DNA from: Clostridium minihomine
GTDB taxonomy: Bacteria > Bacillota > Clostridia > Oscillospirales > Acutalibacteraceae
Reading direction: 5' to 3'
Assembly (NCBI RefSeq): GCF_900240385.1
Contig: NZ_OEQH01000004.1
Location: 248,001 to 312,000 of the forward strand
DNA: 64,000 bases
Numbering within the stretch: the first letter of the stretch is position 1; every line of letters begins with the position of its first letter. The notes below the pieces were generated by a model. The model saw nothing but the letters and a program-made list of their open reading frames with translations. It did no database searches and was not told the origin of the DNA. Positions 1-9,184 of this stretch are shown one piece after another. Position numbers and translations under genes: made by a program.

Positions 1-399
1 AAAATCGGCATTCCCGGGGATTTACTGACAAAGCCTTCTCAGCTAACTCCGTTGGAAAAAGAGCTGATTCAAACTCACGCAGAAATCGGCTATCAAATTG
101 TCAAAGACATTTCTTTTTTTGTGCCTCTGGCAGAAATCATCCGTCAGCATCACGAACGGCTGGACGGTAGCGGTTACCCCCGCGGCCTGAAATCGGACGA
201 AATGTTGCCGGAAGCCAAAGTGCTTGCTGTCGCTGATGTGTTTGAAGCAATGACCTCGCACCGACCGTACCGCCCTGCACTTTCTCCTTCAATCGCCTTT
301 GATGAGCTGCTAAAAAATCGGGGGACATGCTACGATTCTTTGGCCGTCGATACTCTTTTTTCTATGATAACAGAAAAAAAGTATCAAATTCCGGAATAA
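1..399 (+). CDS. HD-GYP domain protein, C-terminal part (partial)
   Basis: The frame is open from base 1, so the start lies upstream of the window. The visible 132 residues carry a KIGIP segment, a TH pair near residue 25 and the motif HHERLDGSGYP at about residues 50-60, which is the HD-GYP signature of cyclic-di-GMP phosphodiesterases. A VADVFEAMTSHRPYR segment follows, also typical of the family. Family knowledge says such domains hydrolyse c-di-GMP using a metal centre; which sensor domain is attached cannot be seen. The family call is firm; the actual substrate is inferred. Confidence 0.88.
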   Translation, partial: KIGIPGDLLTKPSQLTPLEKELIQTHAEIGYQIVKDISFFVPLAEIIRQHHERLDGSGYPRGLKSDEMLPEAKVLAVADVFEAMTSHRPYRPALSPSIAFDELLKNRGTCYDSLAVDTLFSMITEKKYQIPE

Positions 400-434
400 A
401 AGAAAAATAGCATCTGTCGAACGTATCACCGGAA

Positions 435-463
435 TTGAAAACCGGACGACTGTGAATTATAAT
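435..463 (+). promoter_or_regulatory. Sigma-A-type promoter for the PLP-decarboxylase-led block
   Basis: TTGAAA at 435-440, a 17-base spacer, and TATAAT at 458-463. It lies 36 bases before the start codon at 499 and is well placed to drive the following genes. Confidence 0.7.
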
Positions 464-498
464 GAAGAAAAGGACTACCCAAGGGAAAGGATACCCAT

Positions 499-1830
499 AT
501 GACTGAAACACCGCTCTACACCGCTCTTTTGGAACATCAGCGGAAAAGCCGCTCCTCGTTCCACACGCCGGGGCACAAAAGCGCACCGGATGCTTTGCCG
601 GAACATCTTCTCTCTTTCGATTTTACCGAACTGCCAGACACTGACAGCCTATACGAAGCCCAAGGGGCAATTTTAGAAGCCGAGCAACGGGCGGCCACAG
701 TGTTTGGCGCCGCGCGAACTTTATTTTCTGCCGGAGGCTGCACCCTTTGTCTTCAAACCATGCTGTGTTTAGCCGCACCTTGCGGCGGAATCATTTTGTT
801 CGATCGGATTCTTCATCGCAGTGTGGTCAATGCCATGGCCCTTCTGGATATTACCCCTGTTTGGATTCTGCCCCGCCCCACCGCCGGGGCAGGGCTTCCG
901 GGCCGTATAGAGAGCAGGGACATTGAAGATGCGCTGAACCGCCACCCAAACGCCAAAGCCGTTTTTCTCACCAGCCCCGATTATTACGGGGTATTGGCGG
1001 ATATTCCGGCCATTGCCGGGGTTTGCCAAGAGAAAGAAGTTCCCCTTTTGGTGGACAATGCCCACGGAACTCATTTGAGGTTCGGAACAGAAAATCTGCA
1101 CCCCCTCTCTTTGGGCGCTTCTGCCACGGCATGTTCCGCCCACAAAACGTTACCCGTACTTACCGGCGGTGCATGGCTTCATCTGGCCGAGCCATCCTTT
1201 GTGGACGAAGCAAAGCGTGCCATGGCTCTGTTTGGCTCCACAAGCCCCTCTTACCCCATCATGGCCTCGCTGGATTTGGCCCGGGCTTGGCTGGAAGAGA
1301 AAGGGCATGCGGCCTTTTCTTCTTTGGAACAACGGGTAAGCGCCATTCGTTTGCTGGCTGAGGACTTGGGTTTTCCTTCCCCATTGGGCTTGTGCGATCC
1401 CACCCGCTTGACGCTGCGCACGGCCCAAGCTGGAATTTGCGGGAAAGATGCCGCAGAGCAACTGCGGCAAATGGGTGTGGAACCCGAATATGCCGATGAT
1501 GCCCAAATCGTGCTGATTCCTACGCCTTTTAACAGCGAAGAGGATTTTAGGCGGCTGGAACACGGACTGAAAGCGCTGCATCCCCAAAGTCCCGTTACGG
1601 CGGCACACCCGCTGCCAGAACTGCCGGACTATGTGTTGTCGCCCCGGCAGGCCCTTTTGGCCCCCCAAGAAACCGTTTCACTGAGCAATTCTGTGGGAAG
1701 AATTGCCGCAGAAGCAGCCTGCCCCTGCCCACCCGGCGTGCCCGTTGTGATGCCCGGCGAAAAAATCACACGGGAAATTGTGGACTTTTTACGCAGGTAT
1801 GGCATTTTTGCAATGAAAGTGGTAAAATAA
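499..1830 (+). CDS. Orn/Lys/Arg decarboxylase family PLP enzyme (YaaO-like)
   Basis: This 443-residue protein belongs to the fold type I PLP-dependent family of basic amino acid decarboxylases. Visible marks are HTPGHK at 22-27, DNAHG at 186-190 (the Asp normally binds the pyridine nitrogen) and SAHKTLP at 213-219, whose Lys216 is the expected Schiff-base lysine. It is about the length of the short Firmicute forms. The start is supported by AAAGGA seven bases upstream. In Bacillus subtilis the homologue yaaO opens the same gene block, so position and sequence agree. The substrate (lysine, arginine or ornithine) cannot be told from sequence. Confidence 0.88.
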   Translation: MTETPLYTALLEHQRKSRSSFHTPGHKSAPDALPEHLLSFDFTELPDTDSLYEAQGAILEAEQRAATVFGAARTLFSAGGCTLCLQTMLCLAAPCGGIILFDRILHRSVVNAMALLDITPVWILPRPTAGAGLPGRIESRDIEDALNRHPNAKAVFLTSPDYYGVLADIPAIAGVCQEKEVPLLVDNAHGTHLRFGTENLHPLSLGASATACSAHKTLPVLTGGAWLHLAEPSFVDEAKRAMALFGSTSPSYPIMASLDLARAWLEEKGHAAFSSLEQRVSAIRLLAEDLGFPSPLGLCDPTRLTLRTAQAGICGKDAAEQLRQMGVEPEYADDAQIVLIPTPFNSEEDFRRLEHGLKALHPQSPVTAAHPLPELPDYVLSPRQALLAPQETVSLSNSVGRIAAEAACPCPPGVPVVMPGEKITREIVDFLRRYGIFAMKVVK

Positions 1831-1887
1831 TTCTGATACACATACGCTTTTTTCGGAGTTTCCGCAACCTGTATAGGAGGGATATGT

Positions 1888-2211
1888 ATGAAACTGATCC
1901 TTGCCATTGTCAGCAGTGACGACAGTGCCACGGTACAGGCCGCATTGACAAAAAAGCAATTCCCCATTACCAAACTGGCAACTACCGGCGGTTTTTTAAA
2001 AGCCGGCAACACCACCTTTATCGTAGGGGTAGAGGACGAAAAAGTCGACGAGGTCATTTCTGAAATAGCCGCACACAGCAGCCGCCGCACACAGATCGTG
2101 CCAAGCGCTTCTACCATGGATATGGGGCTTTACGCTTCCTTCCCCGTGGAGGTCACGGTCGGTGGTTCCACCATCTTTGTGCTGAACGTGGATCGGTTTG
2201 AAAAAGTATGA
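1888..2211 (+). CDS. darA: Cyclic-di-AMP receptor DarA (PII-like, YaaQ/PstA)
   Basis: A 107-residue PII-like protein. It opens MKLILAIVSSDD, has the glycine-rich TTGGFLKAGNTTF loop at about 34-46 and ends in VFVLNVDRFEKV style, all typical of the trimeric c-di-AMP binding protein DarA/PstA. AGGAGGGATATGT precedes the ATG. Family knowledge: it binds c-di-AMP at subunit interfaces and acts as a signal transducer. Its stop codon overlaps the start of holB (ATGA), so the two are translationally coupled. In Bacillus tmk lies just before this gene; here tmk is absent. Confidence 0.93.
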   Translation: MKLILAIVSSDDSATVQAALTKKQFPITKLATTGGFLKAGNTTFIVGVEDEKVDEVISEIAAHSSRRTQIVPSASTMDMGLYASFPVEVTVGGSTIFVLNVDRFEKV

Positions 2212-3077
2212 TATTTGAGGGATTTACAGGAAACGATTCCCTTCGGCAGCAGCTTTCCCTTGCTTTGGATCAGGGCCGCCTTCCCCACGCTGTTATTTTG
2301 GAAGGCCCCCCCGGCAGCGGCAAGCGCGCTCTGGCGGGAATTTTGGCAAGAGCCTGCATATGCACCGCTCAGGGAGAGCGCCCCTGCGGGATATGCCCGG
2401 CTTGTGTCAAGGCAAAAGCAGGCAGTCATCCCGATATCATAACCGAAAGCGGCGGTTCCGCCGCCCGGTCGTTCCATGTGGATGCGGTGCGCCGCATCCG
2501 CAGCGATGCTTTTATTAAGCCCAACGAGTCATCCCGAAAAATTTATTGCCTGTTTGAGGCTCAAACGATGTCTGAACAGGCTCAAAATGCATTATTAAAA
2601 ATATTGGAAGAACCGCCGAACGGGATTTTATTTATTTTAACCTGTCCGTCTGCTTCCGCATTGCTTCCCACCATCCGCTCCCGGTCACTCATTCTGACTT
2701 TAGAGCCGCGGGAAGAATCCAATTTGAATCCCGAAGCCGATGCGCTGGCAGCAAAAATTCTTCGGGAAATTACATTGCCGGAAGAAGCGGCGGTGCTCAA
2801 AACCTGTGCACCGCTCACCCAAAACCGGGATCTGCTGCGGCAAGTGCTTGACCGGCTGATTTTGCTGTTCCGTGATGCTGCCGTACTGCGGGCCGGGGGA
2901 ACCAGCCTGACCCGCGAGCCCACGGCAGAAGAACTGGCGGCGGTTTTAACCCGTGACCGCCTGCTGGCGCTAACCGAGCTGGCGGTGCAAACCCGGCGGC
3001 GGATGGAGCAAAACGCCAACACCACCCTGCTGGTTACCGTTTTCTGTGCGCAGCTGCGTGCCGTGGCAGGGTATTGA
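2208..3077 (+). CDS. holB: DNA polymerase III subunit delta-prime
   Basis: A 289-residue AAA+ clamp-loader protein. The P-loop GPPGSGKR is at 33-40, followed by a four-cysteine zinc module (Cys50, Cys60, Cys63, Cys66) and, further on, the sensor-type segment ALLKILEEPP. In the family delta-prime is the stator of the clamp loader that places the beta clamp on DNA. The gene overlaps darA by four bases and is followed 22 bases later by ricT, the order also seen in Bacillus (with yaaR between in that species). Confidence 0.92.
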   Translation: MIFEGFTGNDSLRQQLSLALDQGRLPHAVILEGPPGSGKRALAGILARACICTAQGERPCGICPACVKAKAGSHPDIITESGGSAARSFHVDAVRRIRSDAFIKPNESSRKIYCLFEAQTMSEQAQNALLKILEEPPNGILFILTCPSASALLPTIRSRSLILTLEPREESNLNPEADALAAKILREITLPEEAAVLKTCAPLTQNRDLLRQVLDRLILLFRDAAVLRAGGTSLTREPTAEELAAVLTRDRLLALTELAVQTRRRMEQNANTTLLVTVFCAQLRAVAGY

Positions 3078-3099
3078 TAAGAATTTGAAGGAGAAAACT

Positions 3100-3969
3100 A
3101 TGGCCGAAGTAATTGGCGTACGATTTAAAAACGTGGGCAAGGTGTATTACTTTGACCCCGACAATAACGCACTGAAAAAAGGTGATATGGTCATCGTGGA
3201 AACCTCTCGCGGCATAGAGTGCGGAGAGGTCGCGATGGAAAACCGGGAGGTCAGCGATGAAAATATCGTGCAGCCCCTGAAAAAGCTGATCCGTATCGCC
3301 ACTCAGGACGACCTGAAAAAAATGGCGGAGAACCGAATCCGTGAAAAAAGCGCGTTTGAAATTTGCAATAAAAAAATTGCCGCCCACAAACTGGAAATGA
3401 AGCTTGTGGATGTGGAATATACGTTTGACAACAGCAAAATTTTATTCTATTTTACTGCCGACGGCCGTGTGGATTTCCGGGAACTGGTCAAAGATTTGGC
3501 CTCTGTTTTCCGCACCCGCATCGAACTGCGCCAAATCGGCGTGCGAGACGAAGCAAAAATGCTGGGCGGCCTTGGCATTTGCGGCCGGCCTTTCTGCTGC
3601 TCCACTTTTTTGGGCAGCTTTCAGCCGGTATCGATTAAGATGGCGAAAGAACAGAATCTTTCGCTGAATCCGGTGAAAATTTCTGGAACCTGCGGGCGGC
3701 TGATGTGCTGCCTGAAATATGAGCAAGAAGCTTATCTGGACTTGCTGCGCACCACCCCCAAGGTAAATGCCATTGTGATGACCCCCGAAGGACGCGGCAC
3801 AGTGGTGGATCAAAACCTTTTAACCGGTGTTTTGCAAATCCGGTTGGACAAAGCCCCTGACGCAGCGCCCGCTACCTATAAGGTCAAAGAGGTCAAGCTC
3901 ATCAAAGATGCGCAGCTTCGACTAAATAAGGCCGAATTGGAAGAATTGAAAGAACTGGAAAAAGATTAG
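3100..3969 (+). CDS. ricT: PSP1 domain protein RicT (YaaT)
   Basis: A 289-residue PSP1-domain protein starting MAEVIGVRF; AAGGAGAAAACT precedes the ATG at 3100, which decides this start over an upstream ATG inside holB. The centre carries clustered cysteines: GGLGICGRPFCC and GTCGRLMCCLKYE. In Bacillus RicT (YaaT) forms the RicAFT complex that binds [4Fe-4S] clusters and works with RNase Y in mRNA maturation, competence and sporulation. Partners RicA and RicF are not coded nearby, unlike in Bacillus where yaaR and yabA flank the block. Family call is firm; the complex here is inferred. Confidence 0.92.
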   Translation: MAEVIGVRFKNVGKVYYFDPDNNALKKGDMVIVETSRGIECGEVAMENREVSDENIVQPLKKLIRIATQDDLKKMAENRIREKSAFEICNKKIAAHKLEMKLVDVEYTFDNSKILFYFTADGRVDFRELVKDLASVFRTRIELRQIGVRDEAKMLGGLGICGRPFCCSTFLGSFQPVSIKMAKEQNLSLNPVKISGTCGRLMCCLKYEQEAYLDLLRTTPKVNAIVMTPEGRGTVVDQNLLTGVLQIRLDKAPDAAPATYKVKEVKLIKDAQLRLNKAELEELKELEKD

Positions 3970-4001
3970 GTATATTTTCATGTATTGTCAAAAAAAATCA
4001 G

Positions 4002-4029
4002 TTGCATTTCTGCCATTCTGTGCTAGAAT
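4002..4029 (+). promoter_or_regulatory. Promoter of the ferredoxin gene
   Basis: TTGCAT at 4002-4007, a 16-base spacer and an extended -10 (TGC-TAGAAT, TAGAAT at 4024-4029). It is 36 bases before the ferredoxin start, so this gene can be transcribed on its own. Confidence 0.6.
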
Positions 4030-4064
4030 AAGGGTGTAAATACTTATTCTGGAGGTGCTTTATA

Positions 4065-4238
4065 ATGGCATATGTAATTAACAGCGATTGTATTTCTTGC
4101 GGCGCTTGCGCTGGCGAGTGTCCCGTGAGCGCTATCTCTGATGGCGCGGACAAGTATGTAATTGATCCCGAAATTTGCACAGAGTGCGGCGCTTGCGCAG
4201 CTGTCTGTCCCGTAGGGGCTCCGAATCCGGAAGCTTAA
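4065..4238 (+). CDS. 2[4Fe-4S] ferredoxin, clostridial type
   Basis: A 57-residue protein with two CxxCxxCxxxCP motifs: CISCGACAGECP at 9-20 and CTECGACAAVCP at 38-49. This is the small clostridial ferredoxin, a low-potential soluble electron carrier for enzymes such as pyruvate:ferredoxin oxidoreductase and hydrogenase. GGAGGTG at 4051-4057 precedes the ATG. It has its own promoter and a strong terminator, so it is an independent unit set into the yaa/yab-type block. Confidence 0.95.
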   Translation: MAYVINSDCISCGACAGECPVSAISDGADKYVIDPEICTECGACAAVCPVGAPNPEA

Positions 4239-4259
4239 GATCAATTAATTCGTATTGGA

Positions 4260-4294
4260 TTTAAGGCGGAGCAGCTTGCTCCGCCTTAAATTTT
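4260..4294 (+). terminator. Intrinsic terminator after ferredoxin
   Basis: A perfect 13-bp stem (4260-4272 with 4278-4290) around a five-base loop AGCTT, followed by TTTT. Confidence 0.85.
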
Positions 4295-4399
4295 GGACAA
4301 GCCACCCTTTTGGCTACGTCTTATATTCTATTTTTACCATTCCATCGGCACTTCTTATTTGAATTTACTTTTTTTATTTTACTTTTTGCGGAGGTTTGT

Positions 4400-5140
4400 A
4401 TGCAGCTGGAGCCCCTATCGAAAAACCAATCCGTTTTTGTATCAGACACCCACCGGTTTAATACCGATACCATTTTGCTGGCTCACTTTGCCGCCCCCAA
4501 AAAAGGGGAACGATGTGCCGATTTGGGAACCGGATGCGGTGCCATCCCGCTGATTTGGCTGGCACGCTATTCCCCCCAATGCATTTGTGCGATAGAAATT
4601 CAGAAGGATGCCTGTGAATTGGTTCAGCACTCCATTTCTCACTGCGGCGTTTCCGATCGCCTGCGGGTACTGAATCTGGATCTGCGGCAAATCAAAACTG
4701 CCCAGCCCCGGGACCCCTGGCTGGAAAACCTGGATTTGGTATCCTGTAATCCGCCGTACAAAATGCAGGGAGCAGGAATTCAAAACCCGCAAGAGGGAAA
4801 ACGATTGGCAAGGCACGAGGAAACCTGTACCATAGAAGATATCGCCCAAGCCGCAGCGGCCTCACTTCGGTATGGAGGGCGTTTTTGTCTGTGCCAAAGG
4901 CCAGAGCGGCTGGCCGATGTGATTACCTCTTTGTGCCGCAATCAGCTCGAGCCCAAGCGCCTTCGGTTTGTACAGGCCCGTCAGGGAAAAGCGCCGGGGC
5001 TGTTTTTATTGCAGGCTCGTAAAAACGGCCAGCCCGGCGGACTGGTGGTAGAGCCGCCGCTGATCCTCCATAATGAGGATGGAAGCTTTACCCGGGAAAT
5101 GCTGGACATTTACGGGGATTATAAGGAGGGGCATGTATGA
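4400..5140 (+). CDS. TrmN6/YabB-like adenine-N6 methyltransferase
   Basis: A 246-residue class I SAM-dependent methyltransferase. The SAM loop DLGTGCG is at 41-47 and the catalytic NPPY, typical of N6-adenine and glutamine methyltransferases, is at 117-120. The early FNTDTILLAHF segment matches the tRNA1(Val) A37 N6-methyltransferase family (YfiC/TrmN6, YabB). GCGGAGGT at 4388-4395 precedes the ATG at 4400 and sets the start. The stop overlaps rsmI by four bases, matching the yabB-yabC pair of Bacillus. The tRNA target is inferred from family. Confidence 0.85.
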   Translation: MQLEPLSKNQSVFVSDTHRFNTDTILLAHFAAPKKGERCADLGTGCGAIPLIWLARYSPQCICAIEIQKDACELVQHSISHCGVSDRLRVLNLDLRQIKTAQPRDPWLENLDLVSCNPPYKMQGAGIQNPQEGKRLARHEETCTIEDIAQAAAASLRYGGRFCLCQRPERLADVITSLCRNQLEPKRLRFVQARQGKAPGLFLLQARKNGQPGGLVVEPPLILHNEDGSFTREMLDIYGDYKEGHV

Positions 5141-5961
5141 CCGGAAAACTTTATGTGGTAGGAACTCCCATTGGAAATTTATCGGATTTTTCTCCCCGGG
5201 CAGCACAAACTTTAGAAGAAGCGGACTTTATCGCCGCAGAAGACACCCGGGTAACCATAAAACTGTTAAACCACTTGGGCATCAAAAAGCCCATGATCAG
5301 CTATTATGAGCACAATAAGCTGGAGCGCGGCGGCATCATCTGCCGTCGGATTTTAGACGGGGAAACCTGTGCGCTGGTATCCGACGCGGGAATGCCGGCT
5401 ATTTCTGATCCCGGCGAACTTCTGGTGGCGCAATGCGCCGAATTGGGCATTCCCACTTTGGTGGTGCCCGGCCCCAGCGCCGTCATCTCTGCTTTGGCAA
5501 TTTCGGGGCTTCCCACCGGCCGGTTTACCTTTGAAGGCTTTTTAAGCATGAATAAGCGCACTCGTCGGGAACATTTGGAACAGGTGGCCCGAGAAGAACG
5601 CACTATGATTTTCTATGAGGCTCCCCACAAGCTGGCCTCTACCCTTTCTGATATGCTGAACGCCTGGGGGGACCGCCGAATTGCATTAGTGCGCGAGCTG
5701 ACCAAAATTCACGAAGAAGTAATTCGCACTACTTTGGCAGAAGCCGCTGAAAAATACGCAAACGGCGGCGCCAAAGGAGAATTTGTTCTGGTTGTGGAAG
5801 GTGCCCCCATCGAACAAAAACAATCTTTTACATTAGAGGACGCCATCGCTTTGGCCCAAACATTTTTGTCCGAAGGCAATTCCGTTTCAGACGCAGCAAA
5901 GAAAGCTGCAAAAGAAAGTGGCTACCCAAAAGCCGAAATCTATAAAAAAATCTGCGAATAA
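5137..5961 (+). CDS. rsmI: 16S rRNA 2'-O-methyltransferase RsmI
   Basis: A 274-residue tetrapyrrole-methylase-fold enzyme. Visible family marks are GTPIGNLSD at 9-17, the EDTR segment near residue 36, SDAGMPAISDPG and GPSAVISALAISGLP. RsmI methylates the ribose of C1402 in 16S rRNA in the decoding centre. ATAAGGAGGGGC precedes the ATG, which overlaps the stop of the upstream methyltransferase gene, so the two are coupled. Confidence 0.95.
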   Translation: MTGKLYVVGTPIGNLSDFSPRAAQTLEEADFIAAEDTRVTIKLLNHLGIKKPMISYYEHNKLERGGIICRRILDGETCALVSDAGMPAISDPGELLVAQCAELGIPTLVVPGPSAVISALAISGLPTGRFTFEGFLSMNKRTRREHLEQVAREERTMIFYEAPHKLASTLSDMLNAWGDRRIALVRELTKIHEEVIRTTLAEAAEKYANGGAKGEFVLVVEGAPIEQKQSFTLEDAIALAQTFLSEGNSVSDAAKKAAKESGYPKAEIYKKICE

Positions 5962-5985
5962 TTCTTATTTTATGCTGTTTTCCTC

Positions 5986-6013
5986 TTGTATTTTTTACAG
6001 ATTTTAGTATAAT
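5986..6013 (+). promoter_or_regulatory. Promoter of rubrerythrin
   Basis: TTGTAT at 5986-5991, 16-base spacer, TATAAT at 6008-6013. No clear PerR box was recognised, although rubrerythrin genes are often PerR targets. Confidence 0.55.
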
Positions 6014-6130
6014 AATGAAGAAGAGATCGCATCCTATTTCAGAATGCCAGGAATCCGGCTTTCCGTTTTTTACCAAACGGAGGAATCAGGATGGACATCC
6101 TTCCTACATTTTTAAAGGAGGACTTACAGT

Positions 6131-6670
6131 ATGGAACTGAAAGGAAGCAAAACCGAAGCCAATCTGCTGACTGCATTCTCTGGAGAAGCACAGGCCAGAA
6201 CCAAGTACAGCTTCTATGCCTCTCAGGCAAAAAAAGAGGGCTACGAGCAAATTGCAGCTATTTTTGAAGAGACTTCCGGCAATGAGAAAGAACATGCCAA
6301 GCTGTGGTTTAAATATCTGCACGGCGGAGAAGTCGGCACCACCAAAGAGAACCTGCTGGATGCCGCTCAGGGTGAAAACTATGAGTGGACCGAAATGTAT
6401 AAGGAATTTGCGGAAACCGCAGAGCAAGAAGGTTTTCGTGAGATTGCTGCTGCCATGAAGATGGTTGCCAGTGTGGAAAAAGCTCACGAAGAGCGTTATC
6501 GCAAGCTGCTGAGAAACATTGAGGAAGATATCGTGTTCCAGAGCGGCGAAAAAACCGTTTGGGTATGCCGCAACTGCGGATACATCCACATCGGCGAAAA
6601 GGCACCGAAGCTCTGTCCCGCCTGTAAGCATCCCCAGGCATTCTTTGAGCGCAAAGCAGAAAACTATTAA
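6131..6670 (+). CDS. rbr: Rubrerythrin
   Basis: A 179-residue protein with an N-terminal ferritin-like di-iron domain (Glu19, EKEH at 52-55, EKAH at 116-119) and a C-terminal rubredoxin-like domain with Cys146, Cys149, Cys162 and Cys165. Rubrerythrin reduces hydrogen peroxide in anaerobes using electrons from rubredoxin or NADH-linked partners. AAAGGAGG lies before the ATG. It is a single-gene unit with its own promoter and terminator. Confidence 0.95.
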   Translation: MELKGSKTEANLLTAFSGEAQARTKYSFYASQAKKEGYEQIAAIFEETSGNEKEHAKLWFKYLHGGEVGTTKENLLDAAQGENYEWTEMYKEFAETAEQEGFREIAAAMKMVASVEKAHEERYRKLLRNIEEDIVFQSGEKTVWVCRNCGYIHIGEKAPKLCPACKHPQAFFERKAENY

Positions 6671-6715
6671 TGTTTTCTCACCGCTAAAGAACAGATGCTT
6701 GCAGCGAATCGCCGC

Positions 6716-6758
6716 AAAAAGGGCTATTGCACTTTTAAAGTGCAATAGCCCTTTTTTT
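6716..6758 (+). terminator. Intrinsic terminator after rubrerythrin
   Basis: A perfect 14-bp stem (6721-6734 with 6738-6751) with a three-base loop, followed by seven T. A run of A before it may let it act on the minus strand also. Confidence 0.9.
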
Positions 6759-6928
6759 ATTTTGGCAAAAGCCACAGCCTGCCGGTCCCCCGCCTATCTT
6801 CTTCTGCAAAAACAGTTTCATTTATAGACACTTCGGGTTTCAGCCGTACCCTTTTCAATCCATTACACCCCAAAGAGAAGCGCAGCTTTTCCGCAAGTAA
6901 GTTTCAGATGACCATTTTTTTGATCCAT

Positions 6929-7783
6929 TCATTCTAATTGCTTGACTTTTATCAGCACATCCACGCAAATTCCTGACAAGAGAAACACGCCCGTAAAGGT
7001 GATAAAAGGAGATACCTCCACCCTCAAAGAGTAAAAAGCATATTGTAAAACAGCAAACAGCAAAATCTGAGCTAACACATTCCAAGAGTAAAAAGGATGC
7101 TTTTGATACAGCCGTGCTTCTTTTCTTTGAGAAAGAAAGAACGCAAAAACTGCAAAGAAAATCAACCAAACCCGATCTGCTTTGATCGGATAATACGGAT
7201 TAATAGACAAAGAGTCTTGGTGAATCCATAAGTAGGCTGCGTAACCTATCAGAAACAGTGGGATCCAATAAGGCTTTGCGAAAATCTCTACCAAGCGGGT
7301 ATGAAGGCGCATGACCGCCGTATCTTCGTTGCCAATTTGTCTTTTGGAACAAAAACTGGTAACCACAGTTTGCAGCAAAAAAACTTCTGCCAAAACCCAC
7401 ATCACAGACACTTTCGAATCCACAAAAGAATACAAGACCGAATACAAAATGGCACAAGCCCAAAGCGACCATTCCCAATAAAAACTAAAGTAAGGCGGAA
7501 GTATCTTTCGTGTTCCGTTGGCGGAATCAGGGTCTTCTATGCTTTTTATCTGTTTCAAAAACGCGGATTCAAACTCGGTTCTTTGGCCGTTATGAATAAT
7601 AATAGCCAGCAAAAAAAATATTTGTGAAACAATCCGTTTCAGGAACAGATGATTATCATAAATATCGTAAATATTCTGAAAAATTTGCGGATGAAAATAT
7701 GTGTATGCGTTAAAAAATACAAATAAAGAAATGCACACGATTTTCCCGGTCAATATTTTTTTAATTTGCTTAACCCAATCCAA
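6929..7783 (-). CDS. Integral membrane protein of unknown function
   Basis: I do not recognise this 284-residue protein. It has hydrophobic stretches at about 13-30, 48-64, 104-122, 125-145, 170-190, 205-222, 235-250 and 255-275, consistent with six to eight membrane spans, and polar residues between spans 2 and 3. There is no visible catalytic or binding motif. It stands alone between the rubrerythrin terminator and the ychF terminator. Its codons are more A/T-rich than its neighbours, which could mean later acquisition (inference). Confidence 0.65.
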   Translation of the reverse strand: MDWVKQIKKILTGKIVCISLFVFFNAYTYFHPQIFQNIYDIYDNHLFLKRIVSQIFFLLAIIIHNGQRTEFESAFLKQIKSIEDPDSANGTRKILPPYFSFYWEWSLWACAILYSVLYSFVDSKVSVMWVLAEVFLLQTVVTSFCSKRQIGNEDTAVMRLHTRLVEIFAKPYWIPLFLIGYAAYLWIHQDSLSINPYYPIKADRVWLIFFAVFAFFLSQRKEARLYQKHPFYSWNVLAQILLFAVLQYAFYSLRVEVSPFITFTGVFLLSGICVDVLIKVKQLE

Positions 7784-7920
7784 AACAACACCTCTTTTCT
7801 TTCCATTAGATTATGCAACGCCTGATTCTCTTGCACCCCAAAAACAAAATCCCTATTTTCTGTGCTGTACAAAATTGCCGTTCAAACAATAGAACAAATA
7901 AAACATGGATTTTGTGACAT

Positions 7921-7958
7921 AAAAAAAGAGGAACGGCAGATGCCGATCCTCTTTTTTT
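7921..7958 (-). terminator. Intrinsic terminator after ychF
   Basis: An imperfect stem, AGAGGA plus CGGCA pairing with TGCCG plus TCCTCT, flanked by A and T runs on both sides. On the minus strand it ends in seven T, 50 bases after ychF. Confidence 0.75.
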
Positions 7959-8008
7959 ACAGATGCGTTGCTTTTATCCACCTGTTCATCAGAGGAATCC
8001 ACAACCAA

Positions 8009-9103
8009 TTATACATTAAACCGGAACAGCACCACGTCGCCGTCCTTCATCACATATTCCTTGCCTTCGGAGCGAACCAGACCCTTTTCTTTTGCAGCCG
8101 TCATGCCTGCGAAGGCCATCAGATCCTCAAAAGCCACCACTTCTGCCCGGATAAAGCCCCGCTCAAAATCCGTATGAATTTTGCCCGCGGCCTGGGGCGC
8201 TTTTGTTCCCTGGTTAATCGTCCAGGCGCGAACCTCTTGGGGGCCTGCCGTCAGATAAGAAATGAGCCCCAGAAGGCTATAGCATTCCCGAATCAGACGA
8301 TCCAGTCCCGATTCGTGCAACCCCATATCCTCTAGGAACATCTGCTTTTCTTCCAGCTCCATACCCGAAATTTCGGCTTCGATTTCTGCGCAAATTGGCA
8401 GTACACCGGCACTCTCTTGCTGAGCCAGTTTCTGAACCACTGCAAAATATGGATTTTTCTCGACTCCGTCTTTAAAATCCGTGTCGCACATATTGGCGGC
8501 ATAAATCACAGGCTTGTTGGTCAGAAGGGATACCGTAGAAAGAATTTCCTCTTCTTCCGGGCTGCACTCCATGCTGCGGGCTGTGTGTCCTGCGTCCAGC
8601 TCTGCCCGCACTCTTTCTAAGAACTCACATTCGGTCTGGTACTTTTTATCTGCCTTCAGCATTTTACGGGATTTATCCAAACGCCTGTCCAATACTTCCA
8701 TATCAGATAAAATTAGTTCCAAATTAATGGTTTCCACATCCCGGGCGGGATCCACGCTCCCATCCACATGGATGATATCGTCATTTTCAAAACAGCGCAC
8801 CACATGAACAATTGCATCCACTTCTCGGATATTGGCCAAAAACTGGTTGCCTAGGCCCTCTCCCTTAGAAGCTCCCCGAACCAAACCGGCGATGTCTACA
8901 AATTCAATGGTGGCAGGGGTGAATTTTTCCGGATGATACATTTCTGCCAAGCGATCCAGACGTTTGTCCGGCACCGCCACAACACCCACATTGGGCTCTA
9001 TGGTGCAAAACGGATAGTTGGCCGACTGGGCCCCCGCATTGGTAATTGCATTAAACAGTGTGCTCTTCCCCACGTTGGGCAGTCCGACGATTCCCAGCTT
9101 CAT
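8009..9103 (-). CDS. ychF: Ribosome-associated ATPase/GTPase YchF (OLA1 family)
   Basis: About 364 residues starting [17 protein letters not shown]. The Walker A NVGKS and the switch segment DIAGLV are visible, and the C-terminal TGS-like domain ends in [11 protein letters not shown], which is the invariant YchF ending. Family knowledge: YchF binds ribosomes, prefers ATP and is linked to stress control. The start is not certain: AGAGGT lies 11 bases before the ATG at 9103 but only 2 before an ATG at 9112; the chosen one fits family length better. Confidence 0.93.
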   Translation of the reverse strand: MKLGIVGLPNVGKSTLFNAITNAGAQSANYPFCTIEPNVGVVAVPDKRLDRLAEMYHPEKFTPATIEFVDIAGLVRGASKGEGLGNQFLANIREVDAIVHVVRCFENDDIIHVDGSVDPARDVETINLELILSDMEVLDRRLDKSRKMLKADKKYQTECEFLERVRAELDAGHTARSMECSPEEEEILSTVSLLTNKPVIYAANMCDTDFKDGVEKNPYFAVVQKLAQQESAGVLPICAEIEAEISGMELEEKQMFLEDMGLHESGLDRLIRECYSLLGLISYLTAGPQEVRAWTINQGTKAPQAAGKIHTDFERGFIRAEVVAFEDLMAFAGMTAAKEKGLVRSEGKEYVMKDGDVVLFRFNV

Positions 9104-9184
9104 TTCACTCATCAACCTCTTTCTGTCACAAAAGCATTCCAGTTTATTATATTCTTTTTCCCCTGCCCGCGCAAGAGCAACCGC

